Positions 43,952 to 52,024 of a stretch of 64,000 nt of DNA are shown here, in pieces (position 1 is the first letter of the stretch; every line of letters begins with the position of its first letter). The position numbers and the translations under genes are program-made. The notes under the pieces were generated by a model. That model worked only from the letters and a program-made list of their open reading frames with translations. It was not told where the DNA came from and did no database searches. Origin of the DNA: MH13 sp042140245. GTDB taxonomy: Bacteria; Pseudomonadota; Alphaproteobacteria; Rhizobiales; MH13. The stretch spans positions 2,046,001 to 2,110,000 of the forward strand of contig NZ_CP159483.1 of NCBI RefSeq assembly GCF_042140245.1. The letters are read 5' to 3'.

Positions 43952-45133
43952 TCAGTCAGCTTTGTGCGGGAATTCCCGTTCAAGCCACTCCACCACGGCG
44001 ATTTTAGTGCCAATACCGTTCCTTCGAAGCAGTTCAACGATGTCAGCAGCTGAAATGACGACAATCGGGTGCTGATCCTCCTTGATCTCCCTGTACGCCT
44101 GCAAATCGACGCAAGTTGTCGTGACGAGGACCCCAAATTGCCGATGCCGCAGGCGAGATATCAGCCGGGACATATCCTTCACACCGACGACGTTGGGTAA
44201 CGAGTAACATTTTGCTTCGAGAGCAAAATCAACGAGTATCCCGCTTGGCCCATATCCAATCCGCATTTGCCCGATGCCATCGCGTCCACCGTCCCGCGAT
44301 GGCCTAGTAACATCCAGGGTTGCCGTGTCTGGAATCATCATTCGCGCGATCGCAGCCGCACAATGCTCGAAGGCGGTGTATCGACCTACAAAATGTTGCC
44401 TTATCGCAGCGATCATCGCCTCGCCGTCGCTGTCCCGAGGAAGCTGCTCTGATCGGCTCCTGTATTCGAGAGAGCGGGTTGCAATCAGTGGCCGTCTTTT
44501 GCCGGTGCTGACCCACGTGCGCCAAGCATCCGGAGCCAGACTATCATCGCGCCGACCTGAGATGATGCTATCAAGCCATGCGCGCGAAATCACGGCGGCA
44601 TCCAGCACAGTGAAGCGTGCGCGATAATTTTGGAATCTACTGCCTTCCGCTGTTCTCCATATGGCCACAAGTTCTTCCGATGCATCCAGATCGGATGCAC
44701 CCGGTACTGCCAGTCCCAGGAAAATAGCGTCACGCCAGTTCCCTGAGCTCGCAAACAGGAAGATTGGGGGCACTTCAAGCCGGCCTGCCGAACCTGCCCT
44801 TGAATCCTCAAATATGCGCTTCAGGATAAGATTGCCATGGCGCCCGGTCTCATGCAGCTCCCGGCCAGGCTTCTTGTTGTCACCGTAATAGGTGAATACC
44901 CCCGTCTCTCGATCAAGCGAATCCGGCCAGTCCGGATCATTCATGCTGGATGTGAGGACGAGCATATGAAGTTTGCCAGCGACGCGACCACGCTTTCTAA
45001 AACCTCCCTGGCTGTCTACCTTAAGAAGCCGCGGAAGAGGGTCATCACCAGCATTGCCATTACGCTTGCCCTCGTAACAAGCGTCAACATACAGTTCAGT
45101 AATTTCTAGGTCTTCTACAGGAATTATTCTCAT
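43952..45133 (-). CDS. AspBHI-like restriction endonuclease
   Basis: 393 residues. The N-terminal half (GNAGDDPLPRLLKVDSQGGF, YYGDNKKPGRELHETGR, LVAIWRTAEGSRFQNYRARF) matches the SRA-like recognition domain of AspBHI-group enzymes. The C-terminal part has an Mrr-type catalytic core: TRPSRDGGRDGIGQ, VDFALEAKCY and ISRLRHRQFGVLVTT. AspBHI itself cuts DNA containing 5-methylcytosine. Next to a C5 methylase the enzyme must either read other sites or have changed specificity. It is transcribed against the operon, tail to tail with AIPR. Confidence 0.82.
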   Translation of the reverse strand: MRIIPVEDLEITELYVDACYEGKRNGNAGDDPLPRLLKVDSQGGFRKRGRVAGKLHMLVLTSSMNDPDWPDSLDRETGVFTYYGDNKKPGRELHETGRHGNLILKRIFEDSRAGSAGRLEVPPIFLFASSGNWRDAIFLGLAVPGASDLDASEELVAIWRTAEGSRFQNYRARFTVLDAAVISRAWLDSIISGRRDDSLAPDAWRTWVSTGKRRPLIATRSLEYRSRSEQLPRDSDGEAMIAAIRQHFVGRYTAFEHCAAAIARMMIPDTATLDVTRPSRDGGRDGIGQMRIGYGPSGILVDFALEAKCYSLPNVVGVKDMSRLISRLRHRQFGVLVTTTCVDLQAYREIKEDQHPIVVISAADIVELLRRNGIGTKIAVVEWLEREFPHKAD

Positions 45134-45496
45134 TCAATACATCCAAGCATTTATTATTGCGCTGCCAATTGAAATTACTCATTTCACAAGAAACACTGAA
45201 TACTCATCTAGATTTCGTCAAGTCTCGCAATAAACTCGGACCACTAGGGCCTTGAGACAACCCATCGGGTGTTAGGTGCACCGCGCCGGGGGCCGTCGGT
45301 CCCGCGTCCCCCTTGCCGTCAAGGCTCAACCCTTCGCTTTCGCTCCGGGCGTAAACCGCCAGACCGTGTAGTCGCCCTCGCGGGCTCTGGCCCGTGCCAT
45401 ACTGCCGGTTTCCGGCCTGCGACGACCCACCCCGCTCATTGCGGCTCTGGGTAGCCGGTTTGCATGACGCAAACTGTTTTCCAAAGGAGTGAACCG
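45134..45496. other. gene-free stretch, partly a plasmid-module remnant
   Basis: 45134-45240 is A+T-rich and contains the promoter region for the leftward endonuclease gene. 45245-45470 is abruptly G+C-rich with short inverted repeats: CCTTG/CAAGG near 45306 and GTTTGC-ATGAC-GCAAAC near 45460-45476. It leads into a well-formed RBS. It resembles the leader of a plasmid-borne operon whose genes have been lost except for the 47-codon ORF. An origin of transfer could lie here, but no nick-site consensus is evident. Confidence 0.4.
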
Positions 45497-45640
45497 ATGA
45501 GAACAACAATGAGAGAAGACATCTGCGAGGATAGGGTCGAATCCAACCTGCAGTGTCTGACCATCCAGCTGGATGTCATGCCCCTTGATGGCCGTATGGT
45601 CCTGCGGAAGCCGCTCCCAGCCGAGCTGGCCGCATCATGA
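45497..45640 (+). CDS. small ORF (47 aa), probably remnant
   Basis: MRTTMREDICEDRVESNL..., preceded by AAAGGAG at correct spacing. The 47 codons end LPAELAAS. No family recognised. The good RBS and the G+C-rich leader suggest it is the surviving part of an operon of a plasmid accessory module. Confidence 0.4.
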   Translation: MRTTMREDICEDRVESNLQCLTIQLDVMPLDGRMVLRKPLPAELAAS

Positions 45641-45680
45641 GGTTGCCTGATCAAGCCGTCATCACTGGCGACTTGATCAT

Positions 45681-46160
45681 TTACATCCCCATGTCTTGAT
45701 CTCTGCCGTTGCCAAGCGCGGTATTGGGGTTGATGTCCTTGCCTTGAGCCTTCTGCTTCTGTTGCCATTCCATCAGGTCTTTCAGCTTGCGGAATTTGAT
45801 GGGTTTCTGCCCTTTGTCGTTGCTGACTTTGATCCCTTTTGAAGGAGATTTGAGGGCGCTTTCCATCGCCGCAATCTGACGGTCTCGTTTGTAGCCGAGC
45901 GCGTGATCGGTGCCGCCGCGAACAGCCTGTTTTAGGTCATTCGCCCCATGTTCCTTCCACTCCTCGCCCGGGCCTGACCGGGTCATCAGAACTGCGTTCC
46001 CTTTGTCCCAGATAGGGCGAGACCAGCTCTTCGGCTTAATGATCGCAATAGGTTTTCCAGCACGTGTGAGGCTGTGGAGCGTGCCTTGCGGCATCTGCCC
46101 CTGTCGGAAGGCCCATTGCACCCTATCGACCTCAAACTTTTGCTTGTCATACATCTTCAT
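45681..46160 (-). CDS. last gene of the mobilization operon, unknown protein
   Basis: 159 residues. MKMYDKQKFEVDRVQWAFRQGQMPQGTLHSL and SWSRPIWDKGNAVLMTRSG suggest a DNA-processing or relaxosome-linked protein; the C-terminus is lysine-rich and glutamine-rich, and probably disordered. Its start overlaps the stop of the coupling-protein gene by four bases (ATGA), so it is translated with it. Family unknown to me. Confidence 0.7.
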   Translation of the reverse strand: MKMYDKQKFEVDRVQWAFRQGQMPQGTLHSLTRAGKPIAIIKPKSWSRPIWDKGNAVLMTRSGPGEEWKEHGANDLKQAVRGGTDHALGYKRDRQIAAMESALKSPSKGIKVSNDKGQKPIKFRKLKDLMEWQQKQKAQGKDINPNTALGNGRDQDMGM

Positions 46161-48406
46161 ACCCAGCCCCCCAGAATGAACGGGAAGACTGATGCAACGC
46201 CAGCGATGATGAGAATGATGAACTCCGCCGCCATGCCGATGGCCCAGAAAAACACGAAGATCAGCGCGATGATCGCTAGCGGTAACCAGAAGGCGCAGAA
46301 CGCATACCAGTTGATGAAAACCCAGCTGAGAAAGAGCCCCAGATCACAAATAAACCTGAAGAAATTATCCCATGGCGTTGGTGTAGGTTTCCTGCGCGGC
46401 ACCAAACAAACCTCATCTGGCGCAGGAAGAGCGGCATAGTCGGGCGGTAGTGGCAATGGGCTCGTTGGCTTTGGTGGGCTGCGATAAGCCGCCTCAACGG
46501 GAAAGTCCCGATGAGCATCAAACATTCCTTCAAACTTTAGATGCCGAAAATACAGAGTGCGCTTAACTGCAATTGGTTGTTCGCCGGAAATCAAAACCAG
46601 TGTCTCCCCAGCATAGGGCAAGCCGTCCGGGTCAGCTTTGTGAGCAAAGAACCGCCCAATCTCGTCTGGTCGGACCAGTGGCCGGGTCTGGATGTTCACC
46701 TGCATGGTGTAGGTGTGGCTTTGCCCCGTCGTGCGTGTGCTAGAGCCACCAAAGGTTTCTGTTCGGCTGCTTCCATACTGGTCTGTGTAGCTGACGGAAC
46801 GAGACCAGTTCTTGTTGGTGCTGAAGGCAGTTAGGCCCGGACCGTTCGTCGATCCGCCACCCTCTGCAAATGTAGCAGTTTTTCCATGTCCCTCTGACTT
46901 GCTGCTGGCGTCGCTCCAGCTTCTCCCCGAAGCAGTGCTGCTCGATGTTCCATCTGCAAGGCTTCGGTTTCTGACTTCAACTACTGTTTCGCCAACCAAT
47001 CTGGAGACATAGTTCCGGGTGAAATCATCGTCGTTCCCCAGGAAGAGCTTCACGCCGCAATTGGCCATAAACGTCTCCCAAGCCCTATCGTATTCAGAGG
47101 CAATCTGATTGAGGTCCTGAATGGCGATCAGGAACTTGACGCCATGCCCCGCCATCTGGGCGATGGCATTTTGCATGATCGGCATCCGTTTGAGAGCTGC
47201 AAACTCATCCAGAACCATCAACACGGGCCAGCCACTTACAGGGCGATATCGCTGCCGCTCAAAGGTATTGAGCGCTTGCATGATGATGATGCGTAACCAC
47301 CGAAACTGGTTCTCAAGCTGGCTCAATGGCAGGCAGAGATAAACCGTCGTGCCATTCGGGTCATTCTTCAGATCATCAAGCGTGAAACTGGAACCCAGAA
47401 GGCATTCCTGCACACCGGGGGAGTCCATGAACTCTAGATTGGATTTCAGGGTCTCAATCACCCCGTGATACTGCTTCTCCGCAGTGCTGATCAGCTTTGA
47501 GTAGGTCTCCCCGGCGGAGGCGATCAGCCCGCCAAAGGCCGTATTCTCCTCCATCGCCTTGAACAGCAAACCATGAGAAGCGGGGACCTCATCCGCGCCG
47601 ATCTCGGTGAGGAACTCCTTCTTCTCCCTGTCCCCGTGGCAGAGCAGCTCATACACGGTGACCAAATTCTGTTTGCCTTCGGGGTATTCATGGCTGGAGA
47701 TGACATGCAGGATCACCGCCTTCAGCAGCGAACGGGCAGCCTGCATCCAGTATTGGGAATCGCCTTCTTTGGGCACGACAATCATTGAGGATGCGATCTC
47801 ATTCACGAGATCAATCACGCGAGGGTCTTCTTTAGACAGACCTCTCAGCGGATTGAACTGGGCCTGAAGGTCAACCATCGGATCATCATCCCGCCCAGCA
47901 ACATGGAACGGGTCGAGGATGTAGACGTTCTGGCCCATGCCTTGGCAGAAGACAGAACCGGTCCCACGCCGTCTGGCCGTGACCGTCGCGTTCTCACCTT
48001 TTGGGTCGATCACGACTGCTGAACCCTCCCAAATCAACAGATTTGGGATGATAACGGATGTGCCCTTTCCGCCACGCGTACCACCCACAACCATCACGTG
48101 CTGTTCGTTACAAAGACCCAGACAATCATCAGAGTTGGGGTCCTCACTGCCCAGATAGAAGAGGCCCTTTGCTTTTTGTGAGTCCCAAAGCCGTGTTTTC
48201 TGTCCCCACTCAGCAGTGGCCAGCGGCGTCATTGCCCGCAATTCTCTTTCGCGCCGAGCGGCTAGGTATTTGGCGTTGTTTTTTCGTTTTGCGTCGGCAA
48301 TGGTTTTCTCCTTCGAGTGTGGAGAAACGCCAACGACATGCTGATCCTTTAGCCAAGAAGGATAATGATCTGGGGCTCTGAAAATCTCGAAATCCTCTTT
48401 GGTCAT
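46157..48406 (-). CDS. VirD4/TraG-type coupling ATPase with C-terminal membrane anchor
   Basis: 749 residues. Walker A is VVGGTRGGKGTSVIIPNLL (about residues 106-124) and Walker B is WPVLMVLDEFAAL; AQMAGHGVKFLIAIQDLNQI completes the TraG/VirD4 signature. It would pump relaxase-bound DNA into a secretion channel. Unusually, the N-terminus has no membrane helix; instead the last 60 residues (from about LGLFLSWVFINWYAFCAFWL onward) are strongly hydrophobic with two to three helices. The gene follows the relaxase by 11 bases. Confidence 0.9.
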   Translation of the reverse strand: MTKEDFEIFRAPDHYPSWLKDQHVVGVSPHSKEKTIADAKRKNNAKYLAARRERELRAMTPLATAEWGQKTRLWDSQKAKGLFYLGSEDPNSDDCLGLCNEQHVMVVGGTRGGKGTSVIIPNLLIWEGSAVVIDPKGENATVTARRRGTGSVFCQGMGQNVYILDPFHVAGRDDDPMVDLQAQFNPLRGLSKEDPRVIDLVNEIASSMIVVPKEGDSQYWMQAARSLLKAVILHVISSHEYPEGKQNLVTVYELLCHGDREKKEFLTEIGADEVPASHGLLFKAMEENTAFGGLIASAGETYSKLISTAEKQYHGVIETLKSNLEFMDSPGVQECLLGSSFTLDDLKNDPNGTTVYLCLPLSQLENQFRWLRIIIMQALNTFERQRYRPVSGWPVLMVLDEFAALKRMPIMQNAIAQMAGHGVKFLIAIQDLNQIASEYDRAWETFMANCGVKLFLGNDDDFTRNYVSRLVGETVVEVRNRSLADGTSSSTASGRSWSDASSKSEGHGKTATFAEGGGSTNGPGLTAFSTNKNWSRSVSYTDQYGSSRTETFGGSSTRTTGQSHTYTMQVNIQTRPLVRPDEIGRFFAHKADPDGLPYAGETLVLISGEQPIAVKRTLYFRHLKFEGMFDAHRDFPVEAAYRSPPKPTSPLPLPPDYAALPAPDEVCLVPRRKPTPTPWDNFFRFICDLGLFLSWVFINWYAFCAFWLPLAIIALIFVFFWAIGMAAEFIILIIAGVASVFPFILGGWV

Positions 48407-48417
48407 GGCATGACTCC

Positions 48418-49674
48418 TCAGATGCCCAGCGAGATTTGCTGGCGCGGTTTGTGTTGGGGTTTTGGGGAAGTGTTGAGGTAATCCGCTGTAGCAGCACTCA
48501 GCCGCCTACGTTCGGCGACATGCCGCGTGCGGAGCTGGTCGATGTCTTTCTGGAGGGAGCGCCGCTCCGCGAGCTGGCGGGCTATCAGCGCTTCACGCTC
48601 CTCCACATCACGCTCGCGGCAAAGCTTGGTGTCCAGCTCGTTCTCCAGCCGGATGGCCTTGTAGCGGCCCGTCAGCCGGTCCCAGATGCCGCGCCAGCCT
48701 TTATTGAAGCGTTCCAGCCGGGCGAGGCTCTCAAATTGCCATCGCTCGGCCTGTTTAGCTGTGAGGGTTTTTCTTTCGGCCCGTTGGTCGCGCGTCAGGG
48801 CTCGCTTGCTTGCTGTGGGGGCTGCAAGCTCCGCCGTCTGACGCGCTTCGGCCTGTGCCAGTAAATCCAGAAGCCTTTGACTGACTTTACCCTTCAGCTC
48901 TGCGGTGGCGGCGTCGACACTGGGAAGGCCTTCTGGTGCGCCGAGCTTGAGTTTGACCTCTTTGGTTTTGACCCCCAGCCATTTAGCGACCGAGTAAACC
49001 TCTCCATAGAGATCAACGAAGACGAAACCGCGCTTGTCCCCTTTGGCGAGGCGATAGCCCTGTTCCCGGATCGCGGCGGCAAAGCTCTTCAAATCATCAC
49101 TTTGCGACCATGCGGTCTGGAGGGCCTTCTTGATCTCGGTGGGATGCAGACCATAGCGCTGCGCCTGTTGCCACTGCGCCATGGTGAAGTTCTCGGGCGA
49201 TGCTCCACCCATATGCTGAAGCCCGCGTGGTAGCTCCCAGCCATGTTCGAGGAACAGTTCACGCCCAAGCGCCATCAACTTCCGCTTGGTGTGCGGCAGG
49301 TTGATCGCCTTCATCTTCTCGCTATCAATCCGCGACCAGACGACATGGGCATGTCTGCGCCCGTGCTTCTCATGAAAGACGACAACGCGCGGCTGACTCG
49401 TTAGGCCGAGCACTTCCTCCGCCCGGTCAAACGCATCCTCAAAATCGGCAATGGAGGCATCTACACCCTGGGGCGGGTTGAAGCTGCACGAATAGAGGTA
49501 TTGGCGGCACTTGGTGCCCTTGGAGAGCGCTTCAGTCTCTCGCAGCGCCCCCATCAAGTCCGGTGCCATGAAGCCCTTCACCTCATGGACAGAGACATGC
49601 TCGTTGTCCTGGGTGTTGAGCAGGTGAAGACCCATGGCCTTCGCACCGCCGCGCTGATTGCCGTGAAGGATCAT
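48418..49674 (-). CDS. relaxase/mobilization nuclease
   Basis: 418 residues. The N-terminal relaxase domain has HEKHGRRHAHVVWSRID, the histidine triad that binds metal (about residues 101-117), with RQYLYSCSFNPP earlier, as in MobA/VirD2-type enzymes. The C-terminal half is a long charged coiled coil (ERFNKGWRGIWDRLTGRYKA; RDVEEREALIARQLAERRSL). It would nick the element at its oriT and pilot it. Its start overlaps the mobC stop by one base (TGATG). Confidence 0.88.
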   Translation of the reverse strand: MILHGNQRGGAKAMGLHLLNTQDNEHVSVHEVKGFMAPDLMGALRETEALSKGTKCRQYLYSCSFNPPQGVDASIADFEDAFDRAEEVLGLTSQPRVVVFHEKHGRRHAHVVWSRIDSEKMKAINLPHTKRKLMALGRELFLEHGWELPRGLQHMGGASPENFTMAQWQQAQRYGLHPTEIKKALQTAWSQSDDLKSFAAAIREQGYRLAKGDKRGFVFVDLYGEVYSVAKWLGVKTKEVKLKLGAPEGLPSVDAATAELKGKVSQRLLDLLAQAEARQTAELAAPTASKRALTRDQRAERKTLTAKQAERWQFESLARLERFNKGWRGIWDRLTGRYKAIRLENELDTKLCRERDVEEREALIARQLAERRSLQKDIDQLRTRHVAERRRLSAATADYLNTSPKPQHKPRQQISLGI

Positions 49675-50153
49675 CAGCGATCCCCGACACCAAGCGCGCG
49701 CATGAGTTCCGCGCGCATCAGCGCTACATCGTGGCAGGCCTTATGCAGCTGCGCAGTGGTGATCTCATCAAGGGGCAGGGAGCCGGACCGTGCCGCTTCG
49801 GCCAACTCGCGCAGATGAGGCGCGATCTCTGCCCGCCCCAGAGTGCCCAGCAGCTGGCCAATGACTTGATGATCCAGCGTCGGGTTGCGTGGAGACAACC
49901 GTGCGGGCTTCGCCGTCACGGCAAAGAGCAAGCTTTTCGCATAGGTTGATACAGGGACATCCCCGGCACGAGCCTCCAGATCGGCACGCTCTTCCACTGA
50001 GAGGCGGATGGAGAGGGGAGGGATGCGCGGCCCTGCGGATTTGCGACGGCGTCTACGCTTCCGCTTAGGTTCAGGCGCAGCCGCGCCCGCAAACGCACGG
50101 GGGCGCTCCCCGTCCGTCTGGGCAGGGTCGAACAGCGAGGGCGACCGGGTCAT
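49674..50153 (-). CDS. mobC: MobC-like relaxosome protein
   Basis: 159 residues. A basic, disordered N-terminus (PEPKRKRRRRRKSAG) is followed by a ribbon-helix-helix-like IRLSVEERADLEARAG, then QVIGQLLGTLGRAEIAPHLRELAEAA, the MobC pattern. It would help the relaxase open oriT. Its ATG overlaps the stop of the 35-codon ORF, forming the ATGA coupling seen elsewhere in the element. Confidence 0.8.
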   Translation of the reverse strand: MTRSPSLFDPAQTDGERPRAFAGAAAPEPKRKRRRRRKSAGPRIPPLSIRLSVEERADLEARAGDVPVSTYAKSLLFAVTAKPARLSPRNPTLDHQVIGQLLGTLGRAEIAPHLRELAEAARSGSLPLDEITTAQLHKACHDVALMRAELMRALGVGDR

Positions 50154-50257
50154 CGGTCTAGCTGTTTCAGGTCGGGTTCAATTTCTTTGAGGACGGCATT
50201 CCAGTCGGCGAGCGTGTCGTAGAGGGCATCGTACGTTTCTCCCTCTAGCTCCACCAT
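50150..50257 (-). CDS. 35-codon ORF spanning the right end; C-terminal extension of the recombinase in the circle
   Basis: MVELEGETYDALYDTLADW... to LKQLDR, then a stop overlapping the mobC start. Its ATG is inside the ten-base att core (50251-50260). The bases GAG-ATG-GTG there are identical to and in the same frame as GAG-ATG-GTG of the recombinase at 30450-30442. Hence in the excised circle this ORF is the recombinase's own 3' end. In the integrated state it lacks a good RBS. Confidence 0.7.
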   Translation of the reverse strand: MVELEGETYDALYDTLADWNAVLKEIEPDLKQLDR

Positions 50258-50260
50258 CTC
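50241..50260 (+). repeat. right attachment site (attR) core repeat
   Basis: Direct, imperfect copy (17 of 20) of 30431-30450, with CCACCATCTC identical. The sequence right of 50260 would be the original chromosomal neighbour of the tRNA 3' end. Confidence 0.75.
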
Positions 50261-50645
50261 GCTTTGTCGTTTAGAGTTGCTGCTCCCGCCTAATCGAGCT
50301 TGCCTCGCTCATACCTCGCAGTCTTGTCTAAAACGCTTTTCAGACAATTAGATGTCGGGTTCGACGATCCTCGAAGCTGAGCATCTTTGGCCAGCCTATT
50401 GGTCCGGTTTGACAAGGTATCTGATTGATTGATGCATCGATTTAAGGCCAGATTCCATCAAGCCGCGCTCTTACATGGGCGCTGATGAAGCCGTCTTGAG
50501 CGGCGAGGTAGCCTTCACATAATGTCTACCAGCAAGACCTGAACAGGGCGGAAGGTTCAAATAGGCCCCACTTATTGCCGTTTACCCACAAGTGAGTGTC
50601 TTGTCTTTCTCAAGATGGCCACGTTAATTGAGAAAACTGATCGAC
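50261..50645. other. gene-free chromosomal flank with the gcv promoter region
   Basis: 385 bases without a plausible gene on either strand. It is the chromosomal sequence that followed tRNA-Ile2 before insertion and should contain the promoter of the glycine-cleavage operon; I cannot pinpoint it. Confidence 0.5.
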
Positions 50646-50800
50646 GTTTGGGAGAACTGGTTAAGCCAGTGCCGAAGGAGCAACCGCCCCGGAAACTCTC
50701 AGGCAAACGGACCATCGTCGACATCTAAGCTCTGGAGAGTGGCGCATAAAGCGCGCCCGCCGAAGGGATAACGATCTCAGGCACCAAGACAGAGGGGGCA
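50646..50800 (+). promoter_or_regulatory. tandem glycine riboswitch
   Basis: Two glycine aptamers. The first (about 50646-50722) has GCCGAAGGAGCAA and CTCTCAGGCA; the second (about 50730-50798) has GCCGAAGGGATAACGAT, CTCAGGCACC and the closing AGAGGGGG. Separated by a short linker, they lie about 90 bases upstream of gcvT. Binding glycine turns the cleavage operon on in other bacteria; here the same is expected. Confidence 0.93.
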
Positions 50801-50886
50801 TTTCGAGTGGAGACTTTTGCTCCACGCATAGAAATGCTCGTGTTTGGTTTTAGGTCAAACCGACATGCGCGGCTGGGGTTGCGAAT

Positions 50887-52008
50887 TTGACCGAGTTACT
50901 GAAGACACCACTTTACGACCTTCACATCGAGCTTGGCGCAAAGATGGTGCCGTTTGCTGGTTATGCGATGCCTGTGCAGTTCTCGCTGGGCGTCATGAAG
51001 GAGCACCTCCACACGCGCCAGAAAGCTGGTCTGTTTGACGTCAGCCATATGGGGCAGGTGATTATCAAATGCGAAGACTATGCCGCTGCAGCTGTGGCGC
51101 TGGAAGCGCTTGTGCCGGTCAACATTCTCGGCTTGGGTGAGGGCCGTCAGCGCTATGGCATGCTGACACATGATGCCGGTGGCATCCTTGATGACCTGAT
51201 GATCGCCAATAGAGGAGATCATCTGTTTGTGGTGGTCAATGCGGCCTGCAAAGCGCAGGACATAGCCTTGATGAAAGGCTCGATTGGCAATGATTGTGTG
51301 AGCGAATTCACGGACAGAGCTCTTTTGGCTCTTCAAGGTCCAGCTTCGGAGTTTGTGCTGGCAGACTTGAACGCTGATGTGCGTGACATGCGCTTTATGG
51401 ATGTCGCAACGCTGACGTTAAATGGTGTGGACTGTGATGTCGCCCGTGCCGGATACACAGGCGAAGATGGTTTTGAGATCTCCGTTCCTGCGGGGGCCGC
51501 AACGGACTTAGCACGGCGGCTGCTCGACCACCCGGACGTGGAACCCATAGGTTTGGGAGCGCGTGACAGTCTAAGGCTGGAAGCCGGATTGTGTCTCTAT
51601 GGTCACGATATCAGCACCGATACGACCCCCGTTGAGGCTGGCTTGGATTGGGCGATCCAAAAAGTAAGGCGCAAGGGCGGAGCACGCGAAGGCGGCTTTC
51701 CTGGCGCTGATGTTATCCTGAACGAGTTGACCGAAGGCGCGGCGCGACACCGGGTGGGCTTGCGACCGGAAGGACGCGCGCCCATGCGCGAGGGCGTGGA
51801 GCTTTTCGATCGCCCAGAGGGCCAATCACCAATTGGCCGGATCACCTCAGGTGGCTTTGGGCCAACGGTCGGTGGGCCAGTTGCCATGGGCTATGTTGCT
51901 AAGCCCTTTGATCAAGCTGGCACTCAGGTTTTTGGGGAACTTCGGGGTAAGCGCCTTCCACTCACCGTGACGCCATTGCCCTTCACACCTGCAAACTTCA
52001 AGCGCTGA
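50887..52008 (+). CDS. gcvT: glycine cleavage system T-protein (aminomethyltransferase)
   Basis: 373 residues, normal length. LYDLHIELGAKMVPFAGYAMPVQF at the start, GLFDVSHMGQ, GYTGEDGFEIS and the C-terminal YVAKPFDQAGTQVF pattern identify GcvT, which passes the methylene group from H-protein to tetrahydrofolate. The only in-frame start in the right place is TTG 50887, with GGGG upstream; an ATG at 50944 would remove conserved residues. First gene of gcvT-H-P, under the glycine riboswitch. Confidence 0.93.
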   Translation: MTELLKTPLYDLHIELGAKMVPFAGYAMPVQFSLGVMKEHLHTRQKAGLFDVSHMGQVIIKCEDYAAAAVALEALVPVNILGLGEGRQRYGMLTHDAGGILDDLMIANRGDHLFVVVNAACKAQDIALMKGSIGNDCVSEFTDRALLALQGPASEFVLADLNADVRDMRFMDVATLTLNGVDCDVARAGYTGEDGFEISVPAGAATDLARRLLDHPDVEPIGLGARDSLRLEAGLCLYGHDISTDTTPVEAGLDWAIQKVRRKGGAREGGFPGADVILNELTEGAARHRVGLRPEGRAPMREGVELFDRPEGQSPIGRITSGGFGPTVGGPVAMGYVAKPFDQAGTQVFGELRGKRLPLTVTPLPFTPANFKR

Positions 52009-52024
52009 CATTGAGGACATCCAG

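Larger units (their letters stand above)
30441..50260. mobile_element. 19.8-kb integrative mobilizable element carrying a defence operon, in tRNA-Ile2
   Basis: The left border is the tRNA-Ile2 3' end. The right border is an imperfect direct copy of it just before the glycine-riboswitch region. Inside are a large serine recombinase at the left end, and mobC, relaxase and VirD4-type coupling-protein genes at the right end. The cargo is a six-gene restriction/defence operon plus a convergent endonuclease gene and unknown genes. No mating-pair (VirB-like) genes are present, so transfer would need another element's type IV secretion channel. The in-phase join of recombinase and right-end ORF across the predicted circle junction independently supports these borders. 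Confidence 0.85.

Noticed and set aside
45134..45496. Assigning oriT here
   Set aside because: Short inverted repeats are present but I could not match a nick-site consensus to the relaxase family, so only mentioned as possible.
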